DNA from: Aphidius gifuensis
Lineage: Eukaryota; Arthropoda; Insecta; Hymenoptera; Braconidae
DNA: 64,000 nt
NCBI RefSeq assembly: GCF_014905175.1
Contig: NC_057791.1
Location: 11,164,177-11,228,176 of the forward strand
Direction of reading: 5' to 3'
In this document: positions 10,783 to 22,773 of the stretch, in pieces
Layout of the letters: each line of letters starts with the position of its first letter
How positions within the stretch are numbered: position 1 is the first letter of the stretch
The notes under the pieces: model-generated
Databases searched by the model: none
What the model saw: only the letters and a program-made list of their open reading frames with translations
What the model was told of the DNA's origin: nothing
Translations under genes and position numbers: made by a program

Positions 10783-12469
10783 CCCAGCACTACATAAGAA
10801 TCCGGGGTGGTATTATATTTATATAATGCCGCACCGTGCGTCAGCGCAGAAGACCAATTTTCGTCGTAGAAAAAGATAGAAATTTAAATTAATAAAAAGC
10901 TGTGGGAAAAATTTTAGCTAAGGAAAGGATGTTGCCTGCATGTTTATTTCTTTGGCAAAAATGATTTCGTAAAAATTAACATGTAACAACTTCTTTCCCT
11001 TAGCTACCATTTCTCCTATGACCATTTATTAATTCAAATTAATAAAAAGCTATGGGAAAATATTAGCTAAGGGAAAGAGGTTGCCTACATGTTAATTTCT
11101 TTGGCTAAATTAATTTTGTGAAAATTAATATGTGGCAACATCTTTTCCTTGGCTACCATTTTTCCTATAGCTTTTTGTCTATTTGAATAAATAAAAAGCT
11201 ATGGAAAAAATATGAGCGAAGGAAAGAATGTTGCCTGCATGTTCCTTTCTTTGGAAGAATTAATATTTTATAAATTAACATGTAAACAACTTCTTTTCCT
11301 TAGCTACCATTTTTCCTATAGCTTTTTGTCTATTTAAATAAATAAAAATCTATGGGAAAATATTAGCTAAGGGAAAGAGGTTGCCTACATGTTAATTTCT
11401 TTGACTAAATGAATTTTGAGAAAATTAACAGGTGGCAACATCTTTTCCTTAGCTACCATTTTTCCTATAGCTTTTTGTCTATTTAAATGAATAAGAAGCT
11501 ATGGGAAAATATTAGCTAAGGAAAAGAGGTTGCCTACATGTTAATTTCTTTGACTAAATGAATTTTGTGAAATGTAACAGGTGGCAACATCTTTTCCTTA
11601 GCTACCATTTTTCCTATAGCTTTTTGTCTATTTCAATGAATAAAAAGCTATGGAAAAAATATTAGCTAAGGAAAGGATGTTGCCTGCATGTTTATTTCTT
11701 TGGAAAAATTAATTTTTTATAAATTAACATGTAAACAACTTCTTTTTCTTAGCTTTTATTTTTCCTATAGCTTTTTGTCTATTTAAATTAATAAAAAGCT
11801 ATGGGAAAAAAATTAGCTAAGGAAAGGATGTTGCCTGCATGTTAATTTCTTTGACTAATGAAATTCGTGAAAATTAACATGTGGCAACATCCTTTCCTTA
11901 GCTACGATTTTTTCTATAGCTTTTTGTCTATTTAAATTAATAAAAAGCTATGAAACAAATATTAGCTGAGGAAAGAATGTTGCCTTCATGTTCCTTTCTT
12001 TGGAAAAATTAATATTTTATAAATTAACATGTAAACAACTTCTTTTCCTTAGCTCAGTGCCGTAACAAGGGGTGGGCAAGAGGGGCAACTGCCCAGGGCG
12101 CAGTGTAAAGGGGGGCGCACTTAGAAGCGCGTCACAAGAAAAAAAAATATTCTTTTTTAAACAATTAAAAAAAAAATTATATTTTCAGGAAAGAAATTGA
12201 CTACTGTCATTTATGATCATTCAGATATTACATAAACATGATTGTCTTTCTGAATTTTGAAGTTAATTGTCCTCATTATTGTCATTTGTCGTTTAGAGAC
12301 AATCGTCCTAGAACAATATTAAAAATGCAAATATTGCTGAGGAAAGAATGTATAACCAAATATATTATTTCCTAGTCTATAAATGAATTCTTTAGCTATT
12401 TTAGACAATAATTTCAATTTATGATAGGAGATATTGCTAAGAAATTAATTTAGACTAGGAATTAATATA

Positions 12470-13998
12470 CCGAGTGTCCCATTTTAATTTATCAATGGAT
12501 TTTTTTCGAAAAATATAGCTCAAATTGTAAAATGTTTCAAGTAAAAGTTGTAGGGTTTGGGGGGGGACAAAGAAAAAAAAAAAAAAAAAATCGAAAAATC
12601 CAAAATGGCGGAGTTTTCGGTATAAACATAGTTTTTTAAAATGGATACTGCATTTTTTTTTTGAACCAAAACATTTTTTACATCAAAACTAACAAAACTA
12701 ACAAAACTATTTGAAAAATTTTTCGATAAAATCACTTTTTTTTCGGGCCGATTTTATCTGTTTATGGATTTTCCTGAAAAAATATGGCTTTAATTAAAAA
12801 ATGATATTTAGAAAAGTTGTAGCGCCCAGAAAGACGAAAACGAAAAAAAAAAAAACTTCCGAAAAAAAATCAAAATGGCGGAGTTAGAAGCATAAACAAA
12901 GTTTTAAAAAAAAATCGATTTTTCCGGAAAATTTTATTTAGAAAAAGTGTTAGCCTTGATGTGAACAATTTTTTAATAAAAAAAAATTACACCTAACCTC
13001 GAAAAAAAATGTTCATACCGGAAACTCTACCATTTTTAAATTAATTTTTAATAAATTTTTGTTTTTGTCTTTTTTAGCGCTACAACTTTTTTAGATAACA
13101 TTTTTTAATTAAGGTTGAATGTAAATCGCATCGGTGAACAAAGTTTGGGCCCAAGAGGGTGCGCATCTACACACGGTTATCAAAAATATTTTCAGTGCCC
13201 CTCGTCCAAAATATATTCACTATACTGACAGGTTCTTGGTAGTATGTGTGTATGCAGTCTATCTGGATAGACACACACATACTACCATAGCCAAGAAACA
13301 TGAGACAGAACGACGAATAAAAGAAAGAGAATGACCGCTATTAATAGAAAATTTTGACTCTAATAATTGAATATCTTCTAAAATCCGTTGTAGAAAATGA
13401 TCATTGAGGGCTTTAAAAATCCGTATTGTAAAGAAGTACAAACTGATAGTAAATTGAGTAAAATCGTATTAGAAAACTTTTTGAAGCTAGAGAAGAAAAT
13501 GTGTGTTTAGTCCCTATACCTACAAAAAGTTAAAGTTGTCAACTTTGACACATTAATTATCTAAAAACCGTTGTGTGTAAATTCTGAAAAAAATCAACAA
13601 AAATAGATAATTATTCTGGCTTTTATATGAGACCAAAAAATTCGAAAAATCGTATAGTTGGAAATTTATTTACATTCAACCTTAAAGCCATATTTTTTCA
13701 GAAAAATCCATAAACAGAGAAAATCGGGCCGAAAAAAAAGTCATTTTATCTAAAAATTTTTCGAATAAAAAGTGTTAGTTTTGATGTAGAAAACGTTTTG
13801 GTGAAAAAAAAAAATGCAGTATCCATTTAAAAAAACTACGTTTATACCGGAAACTCCGCCATTTTGGATTTTTCGAATTTTTTTTTTTTTTTTTTCTCCG
13901 TCCCCCTCCAAACTCTACAAGTTTTACTTGAAACATTTTACAATTTGAGCTATATTTTTTGAAGAAAATTCATTGATAAATTAAAATGGGACACTCAG
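12470..13998. mobile_element. TA-flanked palindromic element inside hAT copy 1
   Basis: TIRs CCGAGTGTCCCATTTTAATT / AATTAAAATGGGACACTCAG, with TA on both sides (12,468-12,469; 13,999-14,000). The related hAT copy reads straight through with a single TA (AATTAATATATTTGG), proving the insertion and its TA duplication, as in Tc1/mariner-type elements. The arms are long and imperfect, with repeated AAAATGGCGGAG and AAAAGTTGTAG phrases. The centre carries a further insertion (13,123-13,681). There is no coding sequence. Confidence 0.88.
13123..13681. mobile_element. TTAA-flanked MITE (piggyBac-type), copy 1
   Basis: Ends GGTTGAATGTAAAT / ATTTACATTCAACC between TTAA tetranucleotides (13,119-13,122 and 13,682-13,685). 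TTAA duplication is the hallmark of piggyBac-type transposition. A second copy with the same ends and interior is at 34,710-35,271. It contains an internal hairpin, TAGTATGTGTGTATGCAGTC / GACACACACATACTA. The ORF-like reading frames here are not supported as genes. Confidence 0.85.
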
Positions 13999-15715
13999 TA
14001 TTTGGTTACATTCTTTCCCTAGATACATCCCTAGATAATTAATTAATCAAAAAGCTATTGGTGACTGTTGCTAAAGATTGGATGTAACCAAATAAATTAT
14101 TTCATTATCTAGATCAATTTCTCTGCAATATTTTCTATAATACAATAGAATCATTGTGCCAAATTGATTGTATCTTCAATAGACTTCGATGACATCATAG
14201 ATGAATTTTCCAGCGACAACGCCAGAAGACAGAAACTGTTTTGATTTTGTAATGATTCATTCTTCATCTATATCACTTTTAAAATATTTTGTCTTTTATA
14301 TTATTATCCACAACAATTTTTATTTAAAAAAAAAAATAATTTCAATATATTCTGGCGGTTTTGCTTGTTATATATATTATTGTTAAATACACCTAACAAA
14401 TGATTTTTTTTAAATATATTATATCGATAAAAATAGGGCGCAAAATATAATTTTGCCCAGGGCGCAAAAATTCCTTGTTACGGCACTGCCTTAGCTACTA
14501 TTTTTCCTATAGCTTTTTGTCTATTTAAATGAATAAAAAGCTATGGAAACAATATTAGCTAAGGAAAGGATATTGCCTGCATGTTTATTTCTTTGGCAAA
14601 ATTAATTTCGTATATATTAACATTCGGCAACTTCCTTTCCTTAGCTACCATTTTTCCTATAACCATTTATTATTTCAAATTAAGAAAAAGCTATGGAAAA
14701 AATATTAGCTAAGGAAAGGATGTTGCCTACATGTTAATTTCTTTGGCTAAATTAATTTTGTGAAAAGTAACATGTGGCAACTTCTTTTCCTTAGCTACCA
14801 TTTTTCCTATAGCTTTTTGTCTATTTAAATGAATAAAAAGCTATGGAAAAAATATTAGCTAAGGAAAGGATGTTGCCTGCATGTTTATTTCTTTGGCAAA
14901 ATTAATTTCGTATGAATTTACATGTAGCAACTTCCCATCCTTAGCTACCATTTTTCCTATAACCATTTATTAATTCAAATTAAGAAAAAGCTATGGAAAA
15001 AATATTAGCTAAGGAAAGGATGTTGCCTACATGTTAATTTCTTTGACTAAATGAATTTCGTGAAAATTAACAGGTGGCAACATCTTCTCCTTAGCTACTA
15101 TTTTCCCTATAGCTCTTTGTTAATTCAAATAAATAAAAAGCTATGGAAAAAATATTAGCTAAGAGAAGGATGTTGCCTACATGTTAATTTCTTTGGCTAA
15201 ATTAATTTTGTGAAAAGTAACATGTGGCAACTTCTTTTCCTTAGCTACCATTTTTCCTATAGCTTTTTGTCTATTTAAATGAATAAAAAGCTATGGAAAA
15301 AATATTAGCTAAGGAAAGGATATTGCCTGCATGTTTATTTCTTTGGCAAAATTAATTTCGTATATATTAACATGTGGCAACTTCCTTTCCTTAGCTACCA
15401 TTTTTCCTATAACCATTTATTAATTTAAATTAATAAAAAGCTATGGAAAAAATATTAGCTAAGGAAACAATGTTTCCTGCATTTTAATTTCTTTGGAAAA
15501 ATTAATTTTTTATAAATTAACTTGTAAACAACTCCTTTTCCTTAGCTATTATTTTTCCTATAGCTTTTTGTCTATTTAAATTAATAAAAAGCTATGGGAA
15601 AAAAATTAGCTAAGGAAAGGATGTTGCCTGCATGTTAATTTTTTTGGCCGAATTAATCCTGTAAAAATTAACATGTGGCAACTTCCTTTTCTTAGACATT
15701 TTTCCCATAGCTCTT

Positions 15716-15962
15716 CATTTATCCTATAAATTAAATTACAATATTACCTTCATTTAAGTCATCAATTGCATTCAAAATTAATAAATATAATTTTGTTTAT
15801 TTTATTTTAATTCATTTCCGAAGAAATCTGCCATTGAGCTCGTAAAGCACCATATGAACGCAACATAACTAGACATTGTCTGGGGAATCGGGAGGAACTA
15901 GATTGCAAAATAAGCCGCCTCGGATTTACACGTAGTGCTGGGGCCCTGGTATTAGCTAGGCA
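15716..15962. other. Spacer with no gene
   Basis: AT-rich, ending in a slightly more complex stretch (GGATTTACACGTAGTGCTGG) that shares a phrase with 778-793. No ORF or RNA gene is recognisable. Confidence 0.5.
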
Positions 15963-17108
15963 TAGGGGTGTAAATGACGGTCATTTTTTTTTTTGTGTCA
16001 CGTCACAAAAAAAAATACCATTTGTGACCGTCTGTGACCGTAATTTTTTTTTTGTCATTTTTTCGTCACATTTTCTCCGTCACGAATGGTATTTTTTTTA
16101 AATCTCCAAAATAGTTGTAAAAAAGACCGTCACAAAATATTTTGTCATTTTTTCGTCACAAAATTTTTTTTTAAAAAAGCTAGATAAAAAAATTTCTTAG
16201 AGAAACGCATATATTATCAAAAAAAAAAAAATTAAAATTTTTTTCTTCTATCAAATCAAGTCAAAAATTTACTATATCAATATATATTTTTTTTTAATTT
16301 ATCAAATTGATATTTAAGGTACAACCAGAGAAAATTAAAAATAATGACGATTTCACGAATTTTACAGAGTAGATAATTGAAATAACGATACACCTTTTTC
16401 ATTAATCAGATTCTTTGTTATAAGATGTTTTATTAATTAATTAACTGTTAAAACTGGTCCTTTTTCTCGAGGTTAAACGTAGGCTCTTATGGAAAACGAT
16501 GTTCGGCTTTTCATAATACCCCATCGAAATACTTGAAAAAATAATGACATATTTACTAAAAACTAAAGGAAAAACAAAAAAAAGACGAAAAATCATCACT
16601 CAAATTTAGTATAGGTTTTAATATTCAATTTTGATTAATAGAGGATAATAAATTTTTGTCTTTGTCTAAATACTTGAGTGGAAGTGAGAAACAGTATTCT
16701 CTTTCTAATCTCTCGTTCTTTTCGCACTCATGAATATATAATGTTTTTAGCAAACATCCGCCAGATGTCTCTCATTTTTCCCTGGTTGTAACTTAATTGT
16801 TAAATTTAATATTTTATGTTGAATTTTCACCATTTTTTATTTTTTTTCTTTAATAAATGTTGAACATTCAACATAAAATATTAAATTTAACAATTAAATA
16901 TGAATTTGATAAATAATTTTTTATTATTATCTTTTAATATAAAAAAAAAATGATAGATGGCATAGATGACATTCTACATGTAAAACTGACGGTCAGTCGA
17001 TAAGTCGTCATAAATTTGCTCACAAAAGTTTGGTCATAAAAATGGCCACGACTTCACCCGCGTCACAGACCGTCTGTGACGGCGTCACAAAATTTTTTTA
17101 CATCCCTA
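15963..17108. mobile_element. hAT-like element of GTCACAAAATTT words
   Basis: TIRs TAGGGGTGTAAA / TTTACATCCCTA, flanked by GCTAGGCA (15,955-15,962) and CCTAGGCA (17,110-17,117), an 8-bp duplication with one mismatch and one base of boundary uncertainty. Subterminal words GTCACAAA, CCGTCACA and their complements are repeated at both ends. The centre contains a hairpin around ACATAAAATATTAAATTTAA (16,810-16,900). Confidence 0.75.
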
Positions 17109-17140
17109 GCCTAGGCAGGACTTTCTGAAAGAAAGATACT

Positions 17141-17514
17141 GGGTGCATTCCTTTAATAAAAATTTTTTTTCGTTTTGCGATTTCGCCCTGTAATACCGGC
17201 CAAAATTTTATAGGAAAAAGCTGTTTCTTGTAGTGGCAGTACTGGCACATGACATTATTTTTTTTGGCTTCCAATTATTAGATGGATAACTGTTCAATGT
17301 TTATATCAAACTGAAATAGATAGAAAATTGACTTGTTGTGATTGTTTGTTATTGTCACATAAGTCGTACCACACATTATCGTAAACTGTAAAGCCTGGAA
17401 TATTGCATAGAGAATTTTATCACTTTTGTCGTTGTTTCTGTTTCTAGTTTTTAGTCGGTATTACAGGGCAAAATTGCAAAACGAAAAAAAATTTTTTATT
17501 AAAGGAATGCACCC
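17141..17514. mobile_element. GGGTGCATTCC palindromic MITE
   Basis: Ends GGGTGCATTCCTTTAATAAA and the complement, with ACT on both sides (17,138-17,140; 17,515-17,517), a 3-bp duplication. A longer relative is at 19,975-20,648 and shares GCGATTTCGCCCTGTAATAC and TTTTATAGGAAAAAGCT. Confidence 0.75.
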
Positions 17515-17611
17515 ACTGCTTTGAAAAGAAATACAGGGTAAATTATTCGGAATGGGAGGAGTGGATGAGTGAACCGGGTCCGACCTTGGGATGCGTTCTT
17601 ATCTGCACCCG

Positions 17612-17770
17612 TATTCACAGGGCCTTACAATTTAGGGCTTTTTTCATCCACCGGTGGCGCTTGTGGAGCTTTTATATGTAAAATCTATATAAAAAAAATT
17701 TTATAAGCGCCATCAGTGGCAAATAAAAGCCCTAAATTGTATATCCTGCGGATCCTGCAGTCCAATTCAC
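17612..17770. mobile_element. Palindromic MITE of the GCAGTCCAATTCAC family
   Basis: Same design as 1,033-1,346: ATTCACAGGGCCTTACAATTT, GGCGCTTGTGGAGC, then the complement, ending GCAGTCCAATTCAC. It abuts the right arm of the long inverted repeat. Confidence 0.7.
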
Positions 17771-18594
17771 CTAGGGATATGCGATATCAGACGATATATC
17801 GGAGGACCCGATATTTTTACCCGATATCGACGATATATTTATTCGATATGGATAAGTGTCAAATATCGGATATTCGATATCACTTTCGGAATATCGTCAC
17901 GAAAATATCGGTTGATATACCGACTGAAAAACTACTTACCAACAAATTTTAATGGCGGCTTGAATGACCACAGCCAATCAAAGATCAAAGGATATTCAAA
18001 CCTATTAATTTAATTAGCTATGAATTTATGAGTTTGGACTCATGAGTTTTAAATAGACAGTTGACAATTGATAATTAATAATTATTAATAACAAAATCAT
18101 TAGAAACTATAATCAGTAGTAAAAAAATTAAGGAATTGTGTATTCATTATTGCGTAGTCATGGTCAGTGATGGGTAATTCGACGATTTTCGGGGTATCAT
18201 ACAATCATACGTATGATACTACATAAAGTGTATGATAGTTGAAACTGCCCTCTTTTTTTATAAAATAAACTAAATGATTTATTAAACTCTCACTTACGCC
18301 ACTGTACACAGCTGTCTACCCAGTCCGTACGAACTTCAAAATGGCGACGAAAAAAATGAAAATTCTAATAATGTTAAAAGTTACTATGATACATCACTAT
18401 AGCCAAAGAGAAGGCCAGCAGCAGCCAGCAGTCCAATTCACAGGGCAAATTTTTTACAATTTAGGGCTATTTTTTGCCGCTGATGGCGCTTGTAAAATTT
18501 TTTTTATATAGATTTTACTTACAAAAGCTTCACAAGCGCCGCCAGTGGAGGAAAAAAGCCTTAAATTGTAATTCCCTGTGAATTGGACTGCTGC
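17769..18594. repeat. Right arm of the long inverted repeat (partner 1,198-2,007)
   Basis: Reverse-complement copy of 1,198-2,007, in order: hAT-like TAGGGATATGCGATAT terminus, TATCG words, TCAGTGATGGGTAA, GTCCGTACGAACTTCAAAAT, then the palindromic MITE at 18,428-18,591. Beyond 18,594 the similarity stops. The ORF-like stretch at 17,716-17,952 is the reverse of the one at 1,761-2,018. Confidence 0.85.
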
Positions 18595-19344
18595 GTGCCT
18601 CTCGACTATATATAGATATACACTTCCATGAGAAACAGCGCGCGGACCGTGTTTTTTACTCTTTATTTATTCGTATCTCAAAAAGCTATGAAAATGCTAA
18701 ACTCATAATTCGCTCAAAAATTTCTTGTATTTTGAGGATTATTTATTGATAAAAAAAAAAAAAAAAAAATGGGGCCAAGTTTGAGAAAAATCGATTTCAA
18801 TTGTTTATTTAATAAATAATGGTAGAAAAATAGTTTAAACAATTTTATAAAGTTTTTATTTGTAAACTACAAATAAAAGTTAAACTTTTTTGTCTTCATA
18901 ATTTTTTTAATTCAGTCAATAGTTTTTGAAAGCATGCAAAGTCTGGTATATTTCTTAAAAAGTCCTCAAAAACCAAAACTAAAAAAATCACAAGTCAAAA
19001 TTTTTTGGAAAAAAAAAAAAAAAACATGTATTGTTTATTTTTCGCTAGAAAATAATAAAAAAAATATTTTGGACGAATCTATTTTTTAAATTTAAATAAC
19101 ACGTGGAACTAGCCATATATAAATGTAAATGTAAATGAGTCGTATTTAACGTGCTACACTTCTTTTTCATGAAGAAGTTTTTAACACGGTGTGCCTCACG
19201 TCTTGCTTTCTGTATTTCCAACCGTCAACTCCTTACAACTCATTTTGCGACAGTCATGGATGTCGACTTTTGTAATGCGTTCAAACTGTACCCGATTTCT
19301 ATTATAACCCAAAGAAACCATTAAAAACCTGGGCAGTACAGCCG
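18595..19344. other. AT-rich spacer, no gene
   Basis: Homopolymer-rich sequence with no recognisable terminal repeats, ORF or RNA gene. Confidence 0.5.
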
Positions 19345-19447
19345 GCTTGCGCCTACCACTCGATACATGGCGTCGGTGGTCGGGTCCGAACCCGTGATCT
19401 CCCTGTCACAAAGCTCGAACCTCAACCGCAGTGCCATATCGTTGGCT
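19345..19447 (-). mobile_element. tRNA-derived SINE, family 1, copy 1
   Basis: Read on the - strand it carries an A-box-like ATATGGCACTGCGGT and a B box GGGTTCGGACCC, then CCGACGCCATGTATCGAG. The same arrangement is at 52,583-52,690. It does not fold as a functional tRNA (no paired acceptor stem). An overlapping ORF-like frame is not a gene. Confidence 0.75.
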
Positions 19448-19974
19448 AGAACTAGCCATATATATATACATCGATTAGAACCCCAGCTCGGCAGCATGAA
19501 AATGAGCTCTCTTGTCATTTTTTTTTATTATTTATCTTTTATTATTCTAATTGTTGATTGTATCCGATTTATTTTGTTTATTGAAATTAGAATTAGCTGT
19601 CAACATATAATACACACACATATATGGATAGAAAACAAGATCGGTAGAGAAAAGGTCATTTATCACTTAAGCAAGTATATAAATATTGGGGAAGAAAGAA
19701 ACTGTTCTTTAAAATTTAATCATAAGTTAATAAATTATAAAAACTAGATAGTTACAATGAGCCAATTATTTGCAATCGATTTTAATAAAATTTTTGTGTT
19801 TTGATTAAGTTTCTGATAACTTGACGTCACAAAATTATTTGAATAATAACTAATTAATTGAATGTTAATCAATACTGAAATTACTTCAATTAATTACGCC
19901 TGATAATTTGCGAATTATTCAGCATTTATATTTTTTGCAAACTGTCAATAAAAAAATAAATACCGTCAATAAAC

Positions 19975-20648
19975 GGGTGCATTCCTTCAATAAAAATTTT
20001 TTTTGCTCTGCGATTTCGCCCTGTAATACCGACCAAAATTTTATAGGAAAAAGCTATAGTAGTGACAGTACTGGTACATGACATTATTCTTTTTTTGTTT
20101 CAATTATTGGAAGAATTGGCTCACTTTAAAACATTTTAGAAAAATACGAGAAATCCGTAGCGATTACAAAATACTTAAATTACTGTGTAAAATGAAGGAA
20201 AATAAACGACCAAAAAATTTTAATGGGCCAATTCCGGAGCGATACGGAGCTTTCCGGAATTTTTGGAGTATTTCCGGAATTTTCCGAAATTTTACGGAGG
20301 AATCATTTCCACCAGGGTGAACGATAACGGCTAATAAATCATTTTTTTATCTATAAATACAAAAAAAAACAAGTCATTAAATTATAAAAATTAGATACTT
20401 ACAATGAGCTAATTATTTGCAATCGATTTCAATAAAATTTTTGGGTTTTGATTAAGTTTTTGCTAACTTGACGTCATAAAATTATTAGATACACCACTAG
20501 TTAATCAAATGTTCATAAATTCTGAAATTGCTTGAATTATAATTTGACCTATTAATTTGTTAATTCTTGGAAAATAGTAATTATTAAATATTACCATCTT
20601 TCACTTATTATACGGAGGTAAAGAATCCGTGAATAAACGAATGCACCC
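19975..20648. mobile_element. GGGTGCATTC element with a CCCTGGTGG remnant inside
   Basis: Ends GGGTGCATTCCTTCAATAAA and GAATGCACCC. Near its middle, TTCCGGAATTTT words run up to TTTCCACCAGGG (ends 20,317), the right terminus of a CCCTGGTG-type element whose left end I cannot find. TTGCAATCGATTT...TTAAGTTT occurs both here and at 19,770-19,830, showing an inexact duplication. Confidence 0.65.
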
Positions 20649-20736
20649 TAGCTATTCTTGACTTAATTATCCCACTCAGGGTCGGTTTTTTAGTCCATGA
20701 CAGACAACTGAGAATTAAAAAAAATTTGCATGCCTA

Positions 20737-21514
20737 AGGGCAATTGCCGAGTTCGTTCCGACTTCCCCGAAATGCCCAGATTAATCTTGCCCGTTCATCC
20801 TAGTTCGTTCCCGAAAAAAAATCCGAGTTCGTTCCGATCGTTTCCTTTACCGTGTCCCCTCCACTTTGCCACAATTTAGTTTTTTATGGTATTACTTAGA
20901 TATTATTTTTTCCTTAGGTACATTCTTTACTCAGCTAGATTCTTTCCTCAGCTAGATTTTTTACTTAGCTACATCTTTTCGTTAGCTTTAATTATAGGAA
21001 AACACACAATATCTACATTTTTTACTTAGCTTTAATTATAAGAAAACACACAATATCTACATAATTTTATCAGCTCAATTTTTCCCTAAGCTACATCCAT
21101 TCCTTAGCTAGATTCTTTATTCAGCTACATCTTATCTTTAGCTTTAATTATAGGCAAACACACAATATCTACATCTTTTCTTTAGCTAGATTTTTTACTT
21201 AGCTAGATTCCTTAGCTTTAATTATAGGCAAAAACACAATATCTACATAATTTCACCAGCTTAATTTTTCCCTCAGCTACATCTCTTCCTTAGCTAGATT
21301 TTTTCCTTACCTAGATTCTTTAGATTTATGATTTTAGATAGTCATAAGCCTGGAGAATATGTGAAGAAAAATGTTAAGGGAGGGGGTACTCAAAACTAAA
21401 ATAGGGGAATTTGCGATAGGAACGAATTCGGCTGCAATAGTACCGCCCCCGGGAACGAACTCGGATTTTTTTTTGGCCTTAATCCGGCTTATTAACGAAC
21501 TCGGTACAAGCCCC
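20737..21514. mobile_element. GAGTTCGTT-ended element carrying a TAGCTAAG array
   Basis: Ends GCCGAGTTCGTTCC / AACGAACTCGG. The interior (20,885-21,325) is an array of CTTAGCTAGATTTTTT and TTAGCTTTAATTATAGG words, the same family as the arrays at 4.85-5.46, 24.1-24.5 and 29.0-29.4 kb. No target duplication was resolved. Confidence 0.6.
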
Positions 21515-21530
21515 CTATAGAGCATTAACT

Positions 21531-22042
21531 TAGGGATGTGCGATATACTTTTAAAAGTATTCAGTATCGATATATCGGGTATTATTTAATACTGGTCCTG
21601 TCTTTTATTTAAATTCAAATTGTTTTACATAAAATTTTTTTATTAATTCATTAATTAATAATAATAAAGATTAATAATAATAATAATATATATTAATACA
21701 ATATATGTATAAATATATATATATGTATTTTCAATAAATACAAAACAATATTTAATATTGGATAAAATTATTAAATATATATTTCAAAATAATAACAATT
21801 TTTATCATTTTAATTTATATAATTGTTTATAAAATAATATTTTTTGGTATGTTTTTTGGTAATATATATTATAAAATTGCTGAAATCCCCATTCACTAGT
21901 CTCCGGTACTTTTTGACCGATATCTGGTAAAAAATATCGGTTACTCGGTATATCGGATCAAAAAGTATCGAGTAAAAGTCTCCGATATATATTGGCTATA
22001 TATCGGCTGTTCCGATATATCGCCGAGTATCGCACATCCCTA
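21531..22042. mobile_element. hAT element of TATCGGATATCG words, 8-bp duplication
   Basis: TIRs TAGGGATGTGCGATA / TATCGCACATCCCTA (one mismatch inward), flanked by a perfect 8-bp duplication CATTAACT (21,523-21,530; 22,043-22,050). Both ends are filled with repeated TATCG words; the centre is AT-rich. The 17,772 terminus (TAGGGATATGCGATAT) is the same family. There is no transposase. Confidence 0.9.
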
Positions 22043-22358
22043 CATTAACTGAGGATTAACTACTTACTGATTGATACTTTCAATACTAAAACAAGATTAT
22101 AACGCAGTCAGTAATTATATTCATTAGTTAATTAACTAGGAGTTAAATTTTTTTAATCCTTAGTTATAACTGTAATTATGGACGGAAAACCGACCCTTAC
22201 ATGGGATAACATGAAAACGTTTGAAAGCGATATATACAGTTGTTCGATGAAAACTATTGAGAAAGATATGAATAAAGCGATAAATTAGGCTGAACTTCCA
22301 CATAATAGGTATATCCCAGCCGCTCGGGATAACTAGACGATAATTCAGTCAAGAATAG

Positions 22359-22773
22359 ATATCCGGATGTGACATGTTACTTTTTCCAGCTGTGGGGGAT
22401 TCCCCTTCCACAGTTCCCATAAAAGAATTTGTTTAGTATCGACTATCGAGTTAACTAACTATGGAAGGGATACTTCTCCTGTAAGACGCAGGCAGACGCA
22501 AGTATTATATTATCATTCGTCAGTCGTATTCTATGTACATATTAGTTGACGTTATCGCTTGTTAGTAAATGAAAATTATACTAAATATATATAATAGATA
22601 TACCTTAAGTGATGATATTGATTACATCACACGCATTTAAGTTATGCTCATAAACTTTAGTTCCCGAAAGATAATTACTAGTAGTAAATTCATTTTAAAT
22701 CATCATAAAAAAAATCAGTTAAAAAAAATAACTTGATCTTTGACAGCAACGTAAACAAAGCAACCTTGCTGAA
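22359..22773 (+). promoter_or_regulatory. Upstream region of the tetraspanin gene
   Basis: About 415 bases between the last repeat and the start codon, free of recognisable mobile elements. It should contain the 5' UTR and proximal promoter if the 5' UTR is not split. I see no clear TATA or initiator that would fix the start of transcription. Confidence 0.35.

Larger units (their letters stand above)
12055..14488. mobile_element. hAT element, copy 1, with two nested insertions
   Basis: Ends CAGTGCCGTAACAAGG / CCTTGTTACGGCACTG, flanked by an 8-bp duplication CCTTAGCT (12,047-12,054 and 14,489-14,496). This terminus and target size are classic hAT. A second copy is at 49,770-51,029. The 1.5-kb segment 12,470-13,998 is absent from copy 2, which provides an empty site. 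There is no transposase. Confidence 0.92.
10895..15715. repeat. 150-bp palindromic satellite, ~16 units, interrupted once
   Basis: TTAGCTAAGG is found at about 10,912, 11,061, 11,210, 11,361, 11,510, 11,660, 11,810 and 11,961, then again at 14,554, 14,704, 14,853, 15,003, 15,153, 15,303, 15,454 and 15,604: sixteen units at 149-151 bases. Each unit has two inverted pairs (CCTTAGCTACCATTTTTCC / complement, and GCCTACATGTTAATTT / complement). A hAT element (12,055-14,488) splits the array exactly at a CCTTAGCT. Confidence 0.9.
20651..22358. mobile_element. CTATTCTTGAC-ended element with two insertions
   Basis: Left CTATTCTTGACTTAATTAT, right ATAATTCAGTCAAGAATAG, followed inward by GGTCGG-TTTT on both sides. 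It contains a GAGTTCGTT-ended element (20,737-21,514) and a hAT element (21,531-22,042). A smaller relative at 33,640-33,822 shares CGTTTTCATGTTATCC and TATCCCGAGCG. Confidence 0.6.

Noticed and set aside
19321..19747. ORFs on both strands including a 126-codon + strand frame
   Set aside because: The first half is a reverse SINE and the rest is low-complexity spacer.
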